This document shows positions 9,606 through 17,630 of a stretch of 64,000 nucleotides of DNA, one piece after another; the first letter of the stretch is position 1; the number at the start of each line of letters is the position of its first letter. The notes under the pieces are model-generated. The model was not told where the DNA came from. It was given only the letters and a program-made list of their open reading frames with translations, and did not search any database. The stretch comes from Treponema sp. (GTDB lineage: Bacteria > Spirochaetota > Spirochaetia > Treponematales > Treponemataceae): contig JAGCDP010000022.1 in assembly GCA_017651065.1 (NCBI GenBank), positions 1 through 64,000 of the forward strand. Reading direction: 5' to 3'. A program made the position numbers and the translations under genes.

Positions 9606-9634
9606 TTGAAATGTCATTTTCATTCTGATATAGT
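9606..9634 (+). promoter_or_regulatory. Promoter of thioesterase gene
   Basis: TTGAAA (9606-9611), 17 bp, TATAGT (9629-9634), upstream of a structured 5' leader. Confidence 0.55.
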
Positions 9635-9670
9635 TCTCCTTGGGGTCGAAAGGCCGCAAGGAGATTTTTT
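9635..9670 (+). promoter_or_regulatory. GNRA-capped leader hairpin burying the ribosome binding site
   Basis: TCTCCTTG (9635-9642) pairs with CAAGGAGA (9657-9664); the stem continues as GGTC/GGCC around a GAAA loop. The 3' arm contains the AAGGAG Shine-Dalgarno of the thioesterase gene and is followed by six T before the ATG. It can act as an attenuator-type terminator or hide the ribosome binding site. Confidence 0.55.
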
Positions 9671-10396
9671 ATGTATATAGAAGTTCCATATCAGCGACGC
9701 TACGAAGATTTTAGAAAGGACGGCAAAATGCGCCTTGGTGCAATTCTCAAGGCATTTGAAGTTGCAGGCAGCCGTCACTGCGATACAGTTGGAGACAATA
9801 TCCTGGTAGACACCAAAGAAGGCAAAGCCTGGATTATGACCGACTGGTTTGTAGAAATTGACTCTTTTCCAAAGGTAAATCAGGAAATAAAAATACGCAC
9901 CTGGGTAGAACCAATCACCCAGATTTTGTTCAGCAACCGCCACTTTGAAGTTATTGCCGACGAAAAGGTTTGCGTACGCTGTATCGGCCGCTATGTAATT
10001 GTAGACCTGGCAACAGGCCGCCCTCAAAAAATCGGCCCGGAATTTGCCGACCAGTACAAGCCCGAAGAAGAATACGCCATCCAGATGCAAAAGCCTCCAC
10101 GTCTTATTTCTGTTGCTCCGGAAGCCTTTACAAACGAAGTTGCCCTTACAGTCCGCCGCTCAGACATAGACTACAACGACCATGTTCATAATCTTACATA
10201 TCTGGACTACGCTTTTGAAGCTCTGCCACATGAAGTTTACAAGAATTATGATTTTAAGGGCTTCCGCGTAACCTACAAGCAGGCAGTAAAGCCGCATGAA
10301 GAGCTTGTTTGTAAGTATGCGTGTGTGGAAGGCAAGCATGTTTGCTGCATTTTTGATAAGGCAGGCGAGCTTAAAACTCAGATTGAATTTTACTAA
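9671..10396 (+). CDS. Acyl-ACP thioesterase
   Basis: Double hot-dog acyl-ACP thioesterase of the FatA/FatB type, 241 residues, cytoplasmic. It releases free fatty acids from acyl carrier protein. Two hot-dog halves are visible: residues about 1-125 with the typical start MYIEVPYQRRYEDF and WIMTDWFVEI, and a C-terminal half with RRSDIDYNDHVHNLTYLDYA, where D/N/H residues match the catalytic pattern. The start has a strong AAGGAG 7 nt upstream, placed inside a hairpin. It ends against xylB in convergent orientation, with a palindromic repeat between them. Confidence 0.88.
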   Translation: MYIEVPYQRRYEDFRKDGKMRLGAILKAFEVAGSRHCDTVGDNILVDTKEGKAWIMTDWFVEIDSFPKVNQEIKIRTWVEPITQILFSNRHFEVIADEKVCVRCIGRYVIVDLATGRPQKIGPEFADQYKPEEEYAIQMQKPPRLISVAPEAFTNEVALTVRRSDIDYNDHVHNLTYLDYAFEALPHEVYKNYDFKGFRVTYKQAVKPHEELVCKYACVEGKHVCCIFDKAGELKTQIEFY

Positions 10397-10416
10397 TTTG
10401 TAATGATATGAATATA

Positions 10417-10495
10417 AAAGGGCCCTTCGAGAGCCTCAGGGACCACGCGCCATTTAATAGGCCTGCGGTCCCTGAGCCTGTCGAAGGGCCCTTTT
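10417..10495. repeat. Dispersed palindromic repeat, bidirectional terminator between convergent genes
   Basis: A long inverted repeat: the arm at 10417-10445 pairs with 10467-10495 (core CCTTCGA..CTCAGGGACC). A and T runs flank the stem, so it can end transcription from both sides. The same core recurs at 15215-15295, 40307-40336 and 44659-44704. Confidence 0.8.
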
Positions 10496-10502
10496 GTTTC
10501 AA

Positions 10503-11987
10503 TTATTTATACAACGGAGCCAATGTATCTACAACCTTTGTATATTCGGCGTAGGCTTTGTCGTAGGCTTTTACGTTTTTGGCAATTGGTTTAGCGGTTT
10601 TTGTTTCGTCGAGCTTGATGTGTTCGGCACAAAGCTTTGCAATGCTGCATTTTCCGCTCATGTTTTTAAGACACCACAAGGCCTGAACTGCTCCACCAAG
10701 GGCTGCTGCTTCGTCCAGGGCAGGAACGTGGATTGGAAGATTCATAATATCTGCAACAATCTGGCGCCAGATAGGAGATTTTGAACCGCCGCCAATCAGA
10801 CGAATCTGTTTTGGTTTAAATCCCAGCTTGCGGAAGGCATCAAGACCGCCACGCATAGCAAATACTGCAGATTCCAAAGAAGCGCGGGCAATGTTTGCAC
10901 GGTTTGTATTTGCAGAAGTAAGACCTGTAATGCTTGCACGTCCGTTTGGTAAGTTTGGAGTACGTTCACCATTGAAGAATGGAATTACCAGAACGCCTTC
11001 TGAACCGCATGGAGCTTTTGCTGCTTCGCCATCCAGTTCTTTTACATCCATATTGAAAAGTCCGCGTACAAATTCTGTAGCAACTGTACAGTTCATTGTA
11101 CACAAAAGTGGAAGCCATCCGCCTGTAGAAGAACAGAAGCCCGAAAGTCCGTTTGCAGGATCAGCAATCGGCTTGTCTGAATATCCGTAGAGAGTTCCGG
11201 AAGTTCCCATAGACATTGTAAGGAATCCGTCGGCAACGGTACCTGTTCCAACAGCACCCATCATGTTGTCTCCGCCACCTGCAGAAACAGGGATGCCTGC
11301 AGGAATACCATATTTTTTGGCAGCAGCTTCTGTAACTACTCCGGCCGGTGCACTTGGTTCAATCAGTTTTGGAAGCAGACCCAAAAGCTTTGGATCGATG
11401 ATGTTACAAATTTCTTTTGACCACTTGCGTTTTTTAGAATCGAACAAGGCTGTACCGGAAGCATCGCCGTATTCCATTACATATTGACCTGTGAGCTTCC
11501 AGTTTAAGTAGTCATGTGGAAGCATGATATAAGCGAGCTTTTCAAATGCGGCAGGTTTGTTTTCCTTGAGCCACAAGATTTTTGGAGCGGTAAAGCCCGG
11601 AAGCATAAGGTTGCCCAGAAGCTTTACAACATTTTTATCTCCACCGGCAGCCTTTGTAATTTTTTCACACTGCTTTACTGTAGAAGTATCGCACCAGAGC
11701 TTGATGTTATAAAGAGCCTTTCCGTTTTTTCCAAGAGGAACAAAGCCGTGCTGCTGACCAGAAACACCAATGGCTTCGATAGTCTTTTTGTTTGCCGCAC
11801 TCAATTTTCCAAAACAAACATCAAGTCCGTTGTCGAACCATTCTGCTTTCTGTTCGCGTGTTCCATCAGCCTTGGAAATAAGTTCCATTGGGCAGCTGGC
11901 CTTTTCAATAATTTCCTTTTTTTCATAATCATAAATTACAACCTTCATACTCTGTGTACCAAGGTCAATTCCAGCAACAGTTTTCAT
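10503..11987 (-). CDS. xylB: Xylulokinase
   Basis: FGGY-family sugar kinase, 494 residues; phosphorylates D-xylulose to xylulose 5-phosphate for the pentose phosphate pathway. The N-terminal phosphate-binding strand AGIDLGTQSMK and the middle SGQQHG motif are present, as is the FGGY signature region (GGGSKSPIWRQIVADI). The start at 11987 is chosen over the upstream ATG at 12005 because GGAGG sits just before it and the upstream codon lies in a dispersed repeat. With two GH10 xylanases nearby it forms the intracellular end of xylan use. No xylose isomerase is in the window. Confidence 0.93.
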   Translation of the reverse strand: MKTVAGIDLGTQSMKVVIYDYEKKEIIEKASCPMELISKADGTREQKAEWFDNGLDVCFGKLSAANKKTIEAIGVSGQQHGFVPLGKNGKALYNIKLWCDTSTVKQCEKITKAAGGDKNVVKLLGNLMLPGFTAPKILWLKENKPAAFEKLAYIMLPHDYLNWKLTGQYVMEYGDASGTALFDSKKRKWSKEICNIIDPKLLGLLPKLIEPSAPAGVVTEAAAKKYGIPAGIPVSAGGGDNMMGAVGTGTVADGFLTMSMGTSGTLYGYSDKPIADPANGLSGFCSSTGGWLPLLCTMNCTVATEFVRGLFNMDVKELDGEAAKAPCGSEGVLVIPFFNGERTPNLPNGRASITGLTSANTNRANIARASLESAVFAMRGGLDAFRKLGFKPKQIRLIGGGSKSPIWRQIVADIMNLPIHVPALDEAAALGGAVQALWCLKNMSGKCSIAKLCAEHIKLDETKTAKPIAKNVKAYDKAYAEYTKVVDTLAPLYK

Positions 11988-12000
11988 TAATCCTCCAAGT

Positions 12001-12029
12001 GTCATTGTCGGACTTGATCCGACAATCTC
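12001..12029. repeat. Dispersed hairpin repeat (GTCATTGTCGG family)
   Basis: TTGTCGG and CCGACAA arms around a short loop. A near copy is at 38207-38239. Here it lies upstream of xylB. Confidence 0.7.
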
Positions 12030-12142
12030 TTTTTTTTCATAAATTCTAATACAAACCCCGAATAAGTCAAGCGGAATTTTTCTTATGTTTTATTTGTCAT
12101 TTTTAATGATAAATGCTATTCTGACGATGGAATCAGTATTTT

Positions 12143-13096
12143 ATGGAAACAACAAAAAACACACGTCCCGTTTTTGGCTATATTCTTGCTGCAATTACTA
12201 TTTTTTTCTGGGGAATAACTTTTATCTGTACAAAGGCGCTGCTTAATGATTTTTCGGCGCTTGAGATTCTTTTTTTCAGGTTTCTGGCGGCTTATATTGG
12301 ACTTTGGATTATCAGGCCAAAACGTCAAAAAATTGAACCCCGCGACAATATTCTTTTTGCCCTTGCGGGGCTTTCGGGAGTAGTGCTCTACCAGTTTTCC
12401 GAAAATATGGCTATTAATTTTACAAATGCTTCTAATGTAAGTGTTATTGTAAGTATCTGCCCGCTTTTTACAGCTCTTATTGCTCAGTATTTTTTAAAAG
12501 AAAACAATCTGAATCTGTGGTTTCTTTTAGGTTTTCTTATTTCAATCACAGGTGTTGCGCTTGTATGCTTCAACGGAAAAATGGAGCTTGAACTTAATCC
12601 TGTAGGCGACCTGCTTGCTCTTTTTGCTGCAGTCTGCTGGGGATTTTATTCGCTTTTTGTTTCGCTCATTAATAGAAAAAAATACGACCCAATCTGTGCA
12701 ACCCGCCGCGTTTTCTTTTATGCAGTTTTGTTCATGCTTCCGCTTATGGCTTCTGGTTTTCTTGTTACAAAAAGTGGAGCTCAGGGTGGAATGGCTGAAT
12801 CAATGGCTGTTACCTTCGATAAAGCAATAAATGCTGCTCGTTTTTCAAAGCCATTAAACTGGTTCAACCTGCTTTTCCTTGGTTTTGTTGCAAGCGGTTT
12901 TTGTTTTAGTGCCTGGAACAAAACATGTGAAATTCTTGGAACTGTAAAGGTAACCTGCGGACTTTATCTTATCCCTGTTGTTACAATCATTTTTGCTTTC
13001 TTCACCCTTGGCGAACAGATTACTCTTCTTGGCGGCATTGGTGCAGTAATAACAATTGTAGGATTGTTTATAAGCGAAAAAAAGACAAAAGAATAA
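12143..13096 (+). CDS. DMT-superfamily transporter (EamA domains)
   Basis: Inner-membrane protein of 317 residues with about ten hydrophobic helices in two EamA repeats, characteristic of drug/metabolite transporters. The substrate cannot be read from sequence; the position between xylulokinase and a secreted xylanase hints at a sugar or metabolite but this is weak. A candidate promoter is TTGTCA-N17-TATTCT ending about 24 nt before the ATG, divergent from xylB. No strong Shine-Dalgarno is visible. Confidence 0.88.
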   Translation: METTKNTRPVFGYILAAITIFFWGITFICTKALLNDFSALEILFFRFLAAYIGLWIIRPKRQKIEPRDNILFALAGLSGVVLYQFSENMAINFTNASNVSVIVSICPLFTALIAQYFLKENNLNLWFLLGFLISITGVALVCFNGKMELELNPVGDLLALFAAVCWGFYSLFVSLINRKKYDPICATRRVFFYAVLFMLPLMASGFLVTKSGAQGGMAESMAVTFDKAINAARFSKPLNWFNLLFLGFVASGFCFSAWNKTCEILGTVKVTCGLYLIPVVTIIFAFFTLGEQITLLGGIGAVITIVGLFISEKKTKE

Positions 13097-13142
13097 TCGT
13101 GTGATATAATCAAAAACTAATTAAAATCTTAAGGAACAAAAA

Positions 13143-14429
13143 ATGAAAAAATCAATAATGATTATTACAGTTGTTCTTACCTGCGTTTGTTTCAGCTGCT
13201 GTACAAAAAAATCAGAAACCGCTAAAAATACACAGTCTCCGTTTCAGAGTCAGTTTCCAGGTTTAAGTTCAAATAAAGATTCAGCAGAAGCTCAGCCTGT
13301 AGAAGATAATTTTGTAGAAGATGGTTTTATAAAAGAAGCACGCCTTTGTGATCTTGCCCAAAAATATGGATTTAAAGTAGGTGCCTGCATTTCTTATAAT
13401 CTGGTATCTCGTTCCGGTTATGTAAAAATGCTTACAGACGATTTTAACACAACAACAGGAACAAATGAATTCAAAGCATACTCATTGCTTGACCAAAGAA
13501 AAAGCATGGCTCAGGGTGTGCCTGTTATGAACTACTATCAGGCAGATGCAATTGCACGTCTTGCACAGGCAAAAGGAATTGGAATACGCGGGCATGTTCT
13601 TGTCTGGGATGCCTACATGACAGAATGGTTTTTCCGTGAAGATTTTAGATCAGACGGAAAAATTGTAAACAAAGATGAAATGCAGCGCCGCGTAAAATTA
13701 TACATTGAAGATGTTATAACTCATTTTGAAACTCAGTTTCCTGGTGTAGTTTACTGCTGGGATGTTGTTAATGAAGCAGTTGCCGACGAAGTAAATGAGC
13801 GTGTTGCAGACAATGATTATCATTTACGAAAAAGCCGTGGTGGAAGCCCAAACCTTTTTTACGGAACAATGGGTGAAGACTATGTAAAATATGCCTTCCA
13901 GTGTGCCCGCGAAACTGTAAATAAAGTGAATCCGGATATCAAACTTTTTTACAACGACTACAACACTTTTTACGAAGACAAACGCGATGCAATTATCAGA
14001 ATGATTCAGTATATCAATAAAGAAGAAAAGCTTTGCGATGGTATAGGAATGCAGGGTTATATAGGAGGCTACGGTCAGCAGGAAGGCTGTATGAATCCGA
14101 ATGATTTGAACCTTATAAAAACTGCAATCAAAAAATACAGTGACCTTGGCCTTGAAGTTCAGCTTACAGAAGTTGCCGTCAGAAATTACGACAAAGCACA
14201 GATAGACAAGCATGCAGAATTTTATGGAAAGCTTTTCAAGACAATCATAAGTGCCTGCAATGAAGGTGCAAACTTTACAGGAATAACAATCTGGGGTATT
14301 ACAGATAATCCGTCTATGCCAAAAAATGATTACAGCTATAAAATGAACGGTCCATACTGCGGATTGTTTTCTGAATTCTATGAGCCTAAGGAATCGTATA
14401 AAGAAGTATACAAGGTCCTTTGTGAATAA
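13143..14429 (+). CDS. Endo-1,4-beta-xylanase, GH10, lipoprotein
   Basis: Secreted GH10 xylanase, 428 residues. The N-terminal signal ends in VCFSCC; lipidation at C19 or C20 would anchor the enzyme to a membrane, probably exposed at the surface or in the periplasm. A low-complexity linker (21-60) leads to the barrel. Acid/base is E211 in WDVVNE and nucleophile E343 in QLTEV. In HVLVWD (151-156) the usual final histidine of the GH10 WH pair is aspartate. A TATAAT and an AAGGA ribosome binding site precede the gene. It would degrade polymer outside, feeding the cytoplasmic GH10. Confidence 0.93.
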   Translation: MKKSIMIITVVLTCVCFSCCTKKSETAKNTQSPFQSQFPGLSSNKDSAEAQPVEDNFVEDGFIKEARLCDLAQKYGFKVGACISYNLVSRSGYVKMLTDDFNTTTGTNEFKAYSLLDQRKSMAQGVPVMNYYQADAIARLAQAKGIGIRGHVLVWDAYMTEWFFREDFRSDGKIVNKDEMQRRVKLYIEDVITHFETQFPGVVYCWDVVNEAVADEVNERVADNDYHLRKSRGGSPNLFYGTMGEDYVKYAFQCARETVNKVNPDIKLFYNDYNTFYEDKRDAIIRMIQYINKEEKLCDGIGMQGYIGGYGQQEGCMNPNDLNLIKTAIKKYSDLGLEVQLTEVAVRNYDKAQIDKHAEFYGKLFKTIISACNEGANFTGITIWGITDNPSMPKNDYSYKMNGPYCGLFSEFYEPKESYKEVYKVLCE

Positions 14430-14441
14430 TTACAAGCAGGT

Positions 14442-14447
14442 TATAAA
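14442..14447 (+). promoter_or_regulatory. -10 box 6 nt from start codon of the double-ATPase gene
   Basis: TATAAA followed by 6 nt and the ATG at 14454; no Shine-Dalgarno. The -35 is weak. Confidence 0.35.
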
Positions 14448-14453
14448 GCAGCT

Positions 14454-16019
14454 ATGCCACAAAATACATTGATAACAATTCAAAATTGCCGGATTGATAA
14501 TTCTCGAAAAACAATTGTTCAGAATATAAACTGGACAATGAATGCAGGAGAAAACTGGCTTGTTATTGGACCAAACGGCGGCGGCAAGGCTGATTTTTTG
14601 AATGCACTTGCTGGTGTTAGCGGGCTTAAAATAACTCCAAATGCTGGACAGAATGTTTCGCTTTTTTCAAACAGTTTTGCAGGTTCAACAGAAATAGTTT
14701 CTCTGGAACGCGCTGCAAAAATTATTCAGGAAGAACGCGACAACGACGAAAGTGATTATGTAGAAGGCGGCGTAGATATCGGTCGTACGGCCCGAATGTT
14801 TATAGCACAGTCGCTCTGGCCTGATATTAAAAAGGGTAAGCCGCTCCCTCCAGAAGCCCAGGAGTTTGATAACCGCCCTGAAATTGAATTAACAGGAATA
14901 AAAAAGATTCTTGACCGTGGATTAAAATATCTTTCTACCGGCGAAATAAGACGAACTCTTTTAGCCCGTGCACTCATAAGCGGCAAGCAGCTTTTAATTC
15001 TTTCAGACCCATTTGCCGGCCTTGATGCCCAGAGCCGAAAGATTATTTTTGATTTTATAGAAAGGGAACTGACAGGGGCCCTTGGGCTTATTCTTGGTAT
15101 GGAGCGCTGGAACGAAATTCCTGACACAATTACTCACGTACTGGAATTTACTAACAAAGAGATTTCTTTTTGCGGGGTGCGTGGGGAATATGAAAAGGTA
15201 ATGCATAAGCGGGAGACTCTTCGACACGCTCAGGGTTCCCAGTCGCTAGTACTTCCAGATAACGGAATCGTGGTCCCTGAGCGTGTCGAAGGGCCGCAAA
15301 ACTCTTCCGAACTAGACTCGCCCCTTGTCCAAATGACCAACGTAAACGTAGCCTGGGGCGACAATCATGTACTTAGGAACCTCAGCTGGACTGTGAATCG
15401 GGGTGAACACTGGCTCATACAGGGACCAAACGGCAGCGGAAAAACAACTCTTCTTGAACTCATCACCGGCGACAACATGCAGGTTTTCTGTAATGATGTA
15501 AAGCTTTTTGGTAACAGACGCGGCTCCGGTGAAACAATCTGGGATATAAAAAAACAGTTGGGCATAGTTTCATACCGCCTTCATGTAGAATACAGAATGC
15601 TTGGCGGAACAAGTCTGCTCAATGTAATAATTTCGGGCTTCAGAGACTCAATAGGCCTTTACGAAGCCGCAAAAGACACCGAAATTGACCTTGCAAAAAA
15701 ATGGCTTGCCTTTGGCGGTTTTTCCGGCCGCGAAAATGAATCCTTCGGCAACCTGAGCTACGGCGAACAGCGTGCAATATTAATCCTTCGTTCCGCAGTA
15801 AAGTCACCGGCCCTGCTTATTTTAGATGAACCCTGCCACGGTCTGGACGAAAACTTCCGCACAAAAGTCCTTCACCTTATGGAACTAATAGGCGAAGGCG
15901 GCACCACCACAATGCTCCACGTAACCCACGACCCAACAGAAATTCTTCCATGCGAAAAAAATATCCTCCAGCTATGTCCGCAGGAGGATCCGATGTATGT
16001 TATTAAAACACAGAAGTAA
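14454..16019 (+). CDS. Duplicated ABC ATPase, ModF-like, with in-frame repeat insertion
   Basis: Soluble protein of 521 residues with two ATP-binding cassettes and no membrane domain, the architecture of ModF/YlmA-type ATPases. First cassette: GPNGGGKAD (39-47), where Walker A ends in alanine instead of Ser/Thr; LSTGE (160-164); Walker B LILSDPFAGLD, in which the catalytic glutamate is replaced by proline-region sequence, so this site looks degenerate. Second cassette: GPNGSGKTT, LSYGEQ and LLILDEP, all intact. Residues about 254-282, in the linker, are encoded by a dispersed palindromic repeat inserted without breaking the frame. Substrate and partner permease are unknown. Confidence 0.85.
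   Translation: MPQNTLITIQNCRIDNSRKTIVQNINWTMNAGENWLVIGPNGGGKADFLNALAGVSGLKITPNAGQNVSLFSNSFAGSTEIVSLERAAKIIQEERDNDESDYVEGGVDIGRTARMFIAQSLWPDIKKGKPLPPEAQEFDNRPEIELTGIKKILDRGLKYLSTGEIRRTLLARALISGKQLLILSDPFAGLDAQSRKIIFDFIERELTGALGLILGMERWNEIPDTITHVLEFTNKEISFCGVRGEYEKVMHKRETLRHAQGSQSLVLPDNGIVVPERVEGPQNSSELDSPLVQMTNVNVAWGDNHVLRNLSWTVNRGEHWLIQGPNGSGKTTLLELITGDNMQVFCNDVKLFGNRRGSGETIWDIKKQLGIVSYRLHVEYRMLGGTSLLNVIISGFRDSIGLYEAAKDTEIDLAKKWLAFGGFSGRENESFGNLSYGEQRAILILRSAVKSPALLILDEPCHGLDENFRTKVLHLMELIGEGGTTTMLHVTHDPTEILPCEKNILQLCPQEDPMYVIKTQK
15215..15295. repeat. Dispersed palindromic repeat inserted in frame within a CDS
   Basis: Perfect 17-bp arms at 15219-15235 and 15275-15291 (CTTCGACACGCTCAGGG and its complement). 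The translation runs through it as ETLRHAQG..VPERVEGP, the usual peptide of this repeat family. Confidence 0.85.
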
Positions 16020-16022
16020 GTT

Positions 16023-16421
16023 TTATAAAACCAAAAATCGTCTGTTAAATACTTTTTGAAGTTTATATATAGTTTCCAAGGTCGGATTTGTTTTGTGAGG
16101 ATTTTCCAGTCGCTGATATTGCTGGTAGGTCATTCCGGCTTTGGAAGCGACTTCTTTTTGTGAATGACCGGCGCGGGCTTTTCTTAATTCAATTGCAAAG
16201 GCTACTTTTGGCGAAACTTCAATAGGGTAGCCGCTTTTATAATCTGGATCCGAAATTGGATAGTTGTTATCTACATGAGAAGCAAGTATACCATTAAGTA
16301 CATCTCTTGCCATTTCAAAAGCTTCTTCCTTTGTTTCGCCATAAGTCATTGCATTTGGCACATCAGGGAATCTTACAATAAATTTTCCATGTTCTTCTGT
16401 AATGTCGCAGTGATAAATCAT
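16023..16421 (-). CDS. hicB: HicB antitoxin with XRE-type DNA-binding domain
   Basis: Antitoxin of a type II HicAB module, 132 residues. The N-terminal half is a HicB partial RNase-H-like fold (MIYHCDITEEHGKFIVRFPD.. through YGETKEEAFEMARDVL). The C-terminal part (about 80-132) is an XRE-type helix-turn-helix (GHSQKEVASKAGMTYQQYQRLE). It neutralises HicA and probably represses the operon by binding a palindrome in the promoter. It overlaps hicA by 4 bp. The order toxin then antitoxin is typical for hicAB. Confidence 0.93.
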   Translation of the reverse strand: MIYHCDITEEHGKFIVRFPDVPNAMTYGETKEEAFEMARDVLNGILASHVDNNYPISDPDYKSGYPIEVSPKVAFAIELRKARAGHSQKEVASKAGMTYQQYQRLENPHKTNPTLETIYKLQKVFNRRFLVL

Positions 16422-16639
16422 TTTTTTATTTCCTTAAGAGTTACCGGATCAATACCAGCCTCTTTCAAAATCTCTTTTGCAAAGAATCCTAAATCAGAAT
16501 CTTTGCCTTTATGATAAGGTACAGGAACAGAACGGTTATGACCTTCCTTTTTGAAAATATGGTGTGAACTTTCAATACGGTCCAGTTTCCACCCATTTTT
16601 CTTGAGAACTTTCATAACCTGTTTTGCTGTCATCCCCAT
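16418..16639 (-). CDS. hicA: HicA mRNA interferase toxin
   Basis: Toxin of 73 residues with a double-stranded-RNA-binding-like fold. The catalytic histidine lies in SSHHIF (H26/H27), followed by the typical KEGHNRSVPVPYHKGKD and FFAKEILKEAGI elements. It cleaves mRNA to slow growth when HicB is lost. Two in-frame ATGs exist at 16639 and 16633; neither has a Shine-Dalgarno. The predicted transcription start coincides with the first ATG, so the message is probably leaderless. Confidence 0.93.
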   Translation of the reverse strand: MGMTAKQVMKVLKKNGWKLDRIESSHHIFKKEGHNRSVPVPYHKGKDSDLGFFAKEILKEAGIDPVTLKEIKK

Positions 16640-16645
16640 GAATTA

Positions 16646-16674
16646 AATATACAACATATATGTTGTGCTGTCAA
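16646..16674 (-). promoter_or_regulatory. hicAB promoter with operator in the spacer
   Basis: On the minus strand TTGACA (16674-16669), 17 bp, TATATT (16651-16646). The spacer holds the perfect 16-bp palindrome ACAACATATATGTTGT (16651-16666), the likely HicB site. Confidence 0.75.
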
Positions 16675-16678
16675 ATTT

Positions 16679-16708
16679 TTGACAAGAAGCCGAGTATAAG
16701 TGTAAAAT
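16679..16708 (+). promoter_or_regulatory. Divergent promoter for the lipoprotein gene at 16733
   Basis: TTGACA (16679-16684), 18 bp, TAAAAT (16703-16708); GGGAG follows at 16716-16720. Its -35 lies only 5 bp from the hicA -35. Confidence 0.6.
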
Positions 16709-16732
16709 AATGTACGGGAGTGCATAAATAAA

Positions 16733-17527
16733 ATGAAAAAAATAATTTGTTTATTCTTAGTATCTTTTCTCTTTAATTGTACTTTTACACAGAATTTTGA
16801 CAAAGATGGAAATATAATTGACTTATCAGGTTTGTCTTATAGAGAAGATATAATTAAAGAGTTTGCTTTTAAAGATAATACCCTGGTGTTTTGGGATTTG
16901 AATTCTGGCCGTAAAGAAAATTCATATGTTATAAAATCTTATGATTTTACATATTCAAATATCAATAATTTAACTTTTTTATTACTTGATAATAAGGAAT
17001 CTTTATTATGTCTTGCTAATGAAGATATGTGTATTTTGTATGATAAGAATTCAAATAATCCATTATGTATTGGCACTCACTTTACAGAATTACAATCTTT
17101 CTTGAGAAAAGAAAACATTACAGCTTCATCAGAACTAATTGAAGGTAAGACTGTTTATGGAGCTGGAAATCTAGCTAATTTAGCTTTATCTTCTCCCTGG
17201 GTTGAAGCATCAAAAGGATATGGAATAGGCGATTATATAATCTTTGAACCTAATTGTTCTCATTTGTATTTTTTAAATGGTTATGTATCTTTTGAAAAGC
17301 CTTATTTATATACAGCAAATTCAAGAGTAAAGAAAATAAAATTAAGTTTCTTAGACGCTCCAGATCAACAACCAATGATTGTTGAAATAAAGGACACTCC
17401 TAATCCTCAAAAAATAAGTTTTGGTTTTAGATCTAAAGGCAAAATAAAAATGGAAATCCTTGAAGTATATCCTGGAGAAAAATATCAAGATACTTGTATT
17501 AATGGAATAGTTTTAAAAATTTATTAA
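16733..17527 (+). CDS. Lipoprotein with C-terminal NADase-type glycan-binding-like domain
   Basis: A secreted protein of 264 residues, visibly more A+T-rich than its neighbours. The signal peptide ends in FLFNC, suggesting lipidation at C16. From about residue 155 on, PWVEASKGYGIGDYI, FLNGYVSF, and ANSRVKKIKLSF match the pattern of the NADase-type (discoidin-like) glycan-binding domain seen in many treponemal exported proteins. No catalytic domain is apparent in the N-terminal half. A role in binding host or plant glycans is an inference from the domain pattern. Confidence 0.7.
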   Translation: MKKIICLFLVSFLFNCTFTQNFDKDGNIIDLSGLSYREDIIKEFAFKDNTLVFWDLNSGRKENSYVIKSYDFTYSNINNLTFLLLDNKESLLCLANEDMCILYDKNSNNPLCIGTHFTELQSFLRKENITASSELIEGKTVYGAGNLANLALSSPWVEASKGYGIGDYIIFEPNCSHLYFLNGYVSFEKPYLYTANSRVKKIKLSFLDAPDQQPMIVEIKDTPNPQKISFGFRSKGKIKMEILEVYPGEKYQDTCINGIVLKIY

Positions 17528-17574
17528 TCTTGATATTGTGAGTGTACTTGAAAATCTCACCACTAAAATTCAAT

Positions 17575-17603
17575 TTGTAATTTTTTTTCATCTGTTCTAT
17601 AAT
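17575..17603 (+). promoter_or_regulatory. Promoter of chemoreceptor gene
   Basis: TTGTAA (17575-17580), 17 bp, TATAAT (17598-17603), then a leader with an AGAGGTG ribosome binding site. Confidence 0.65.
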
Positions 17604-17630
17604 ATATAGCATAAAAACTCAGAGGTGATT

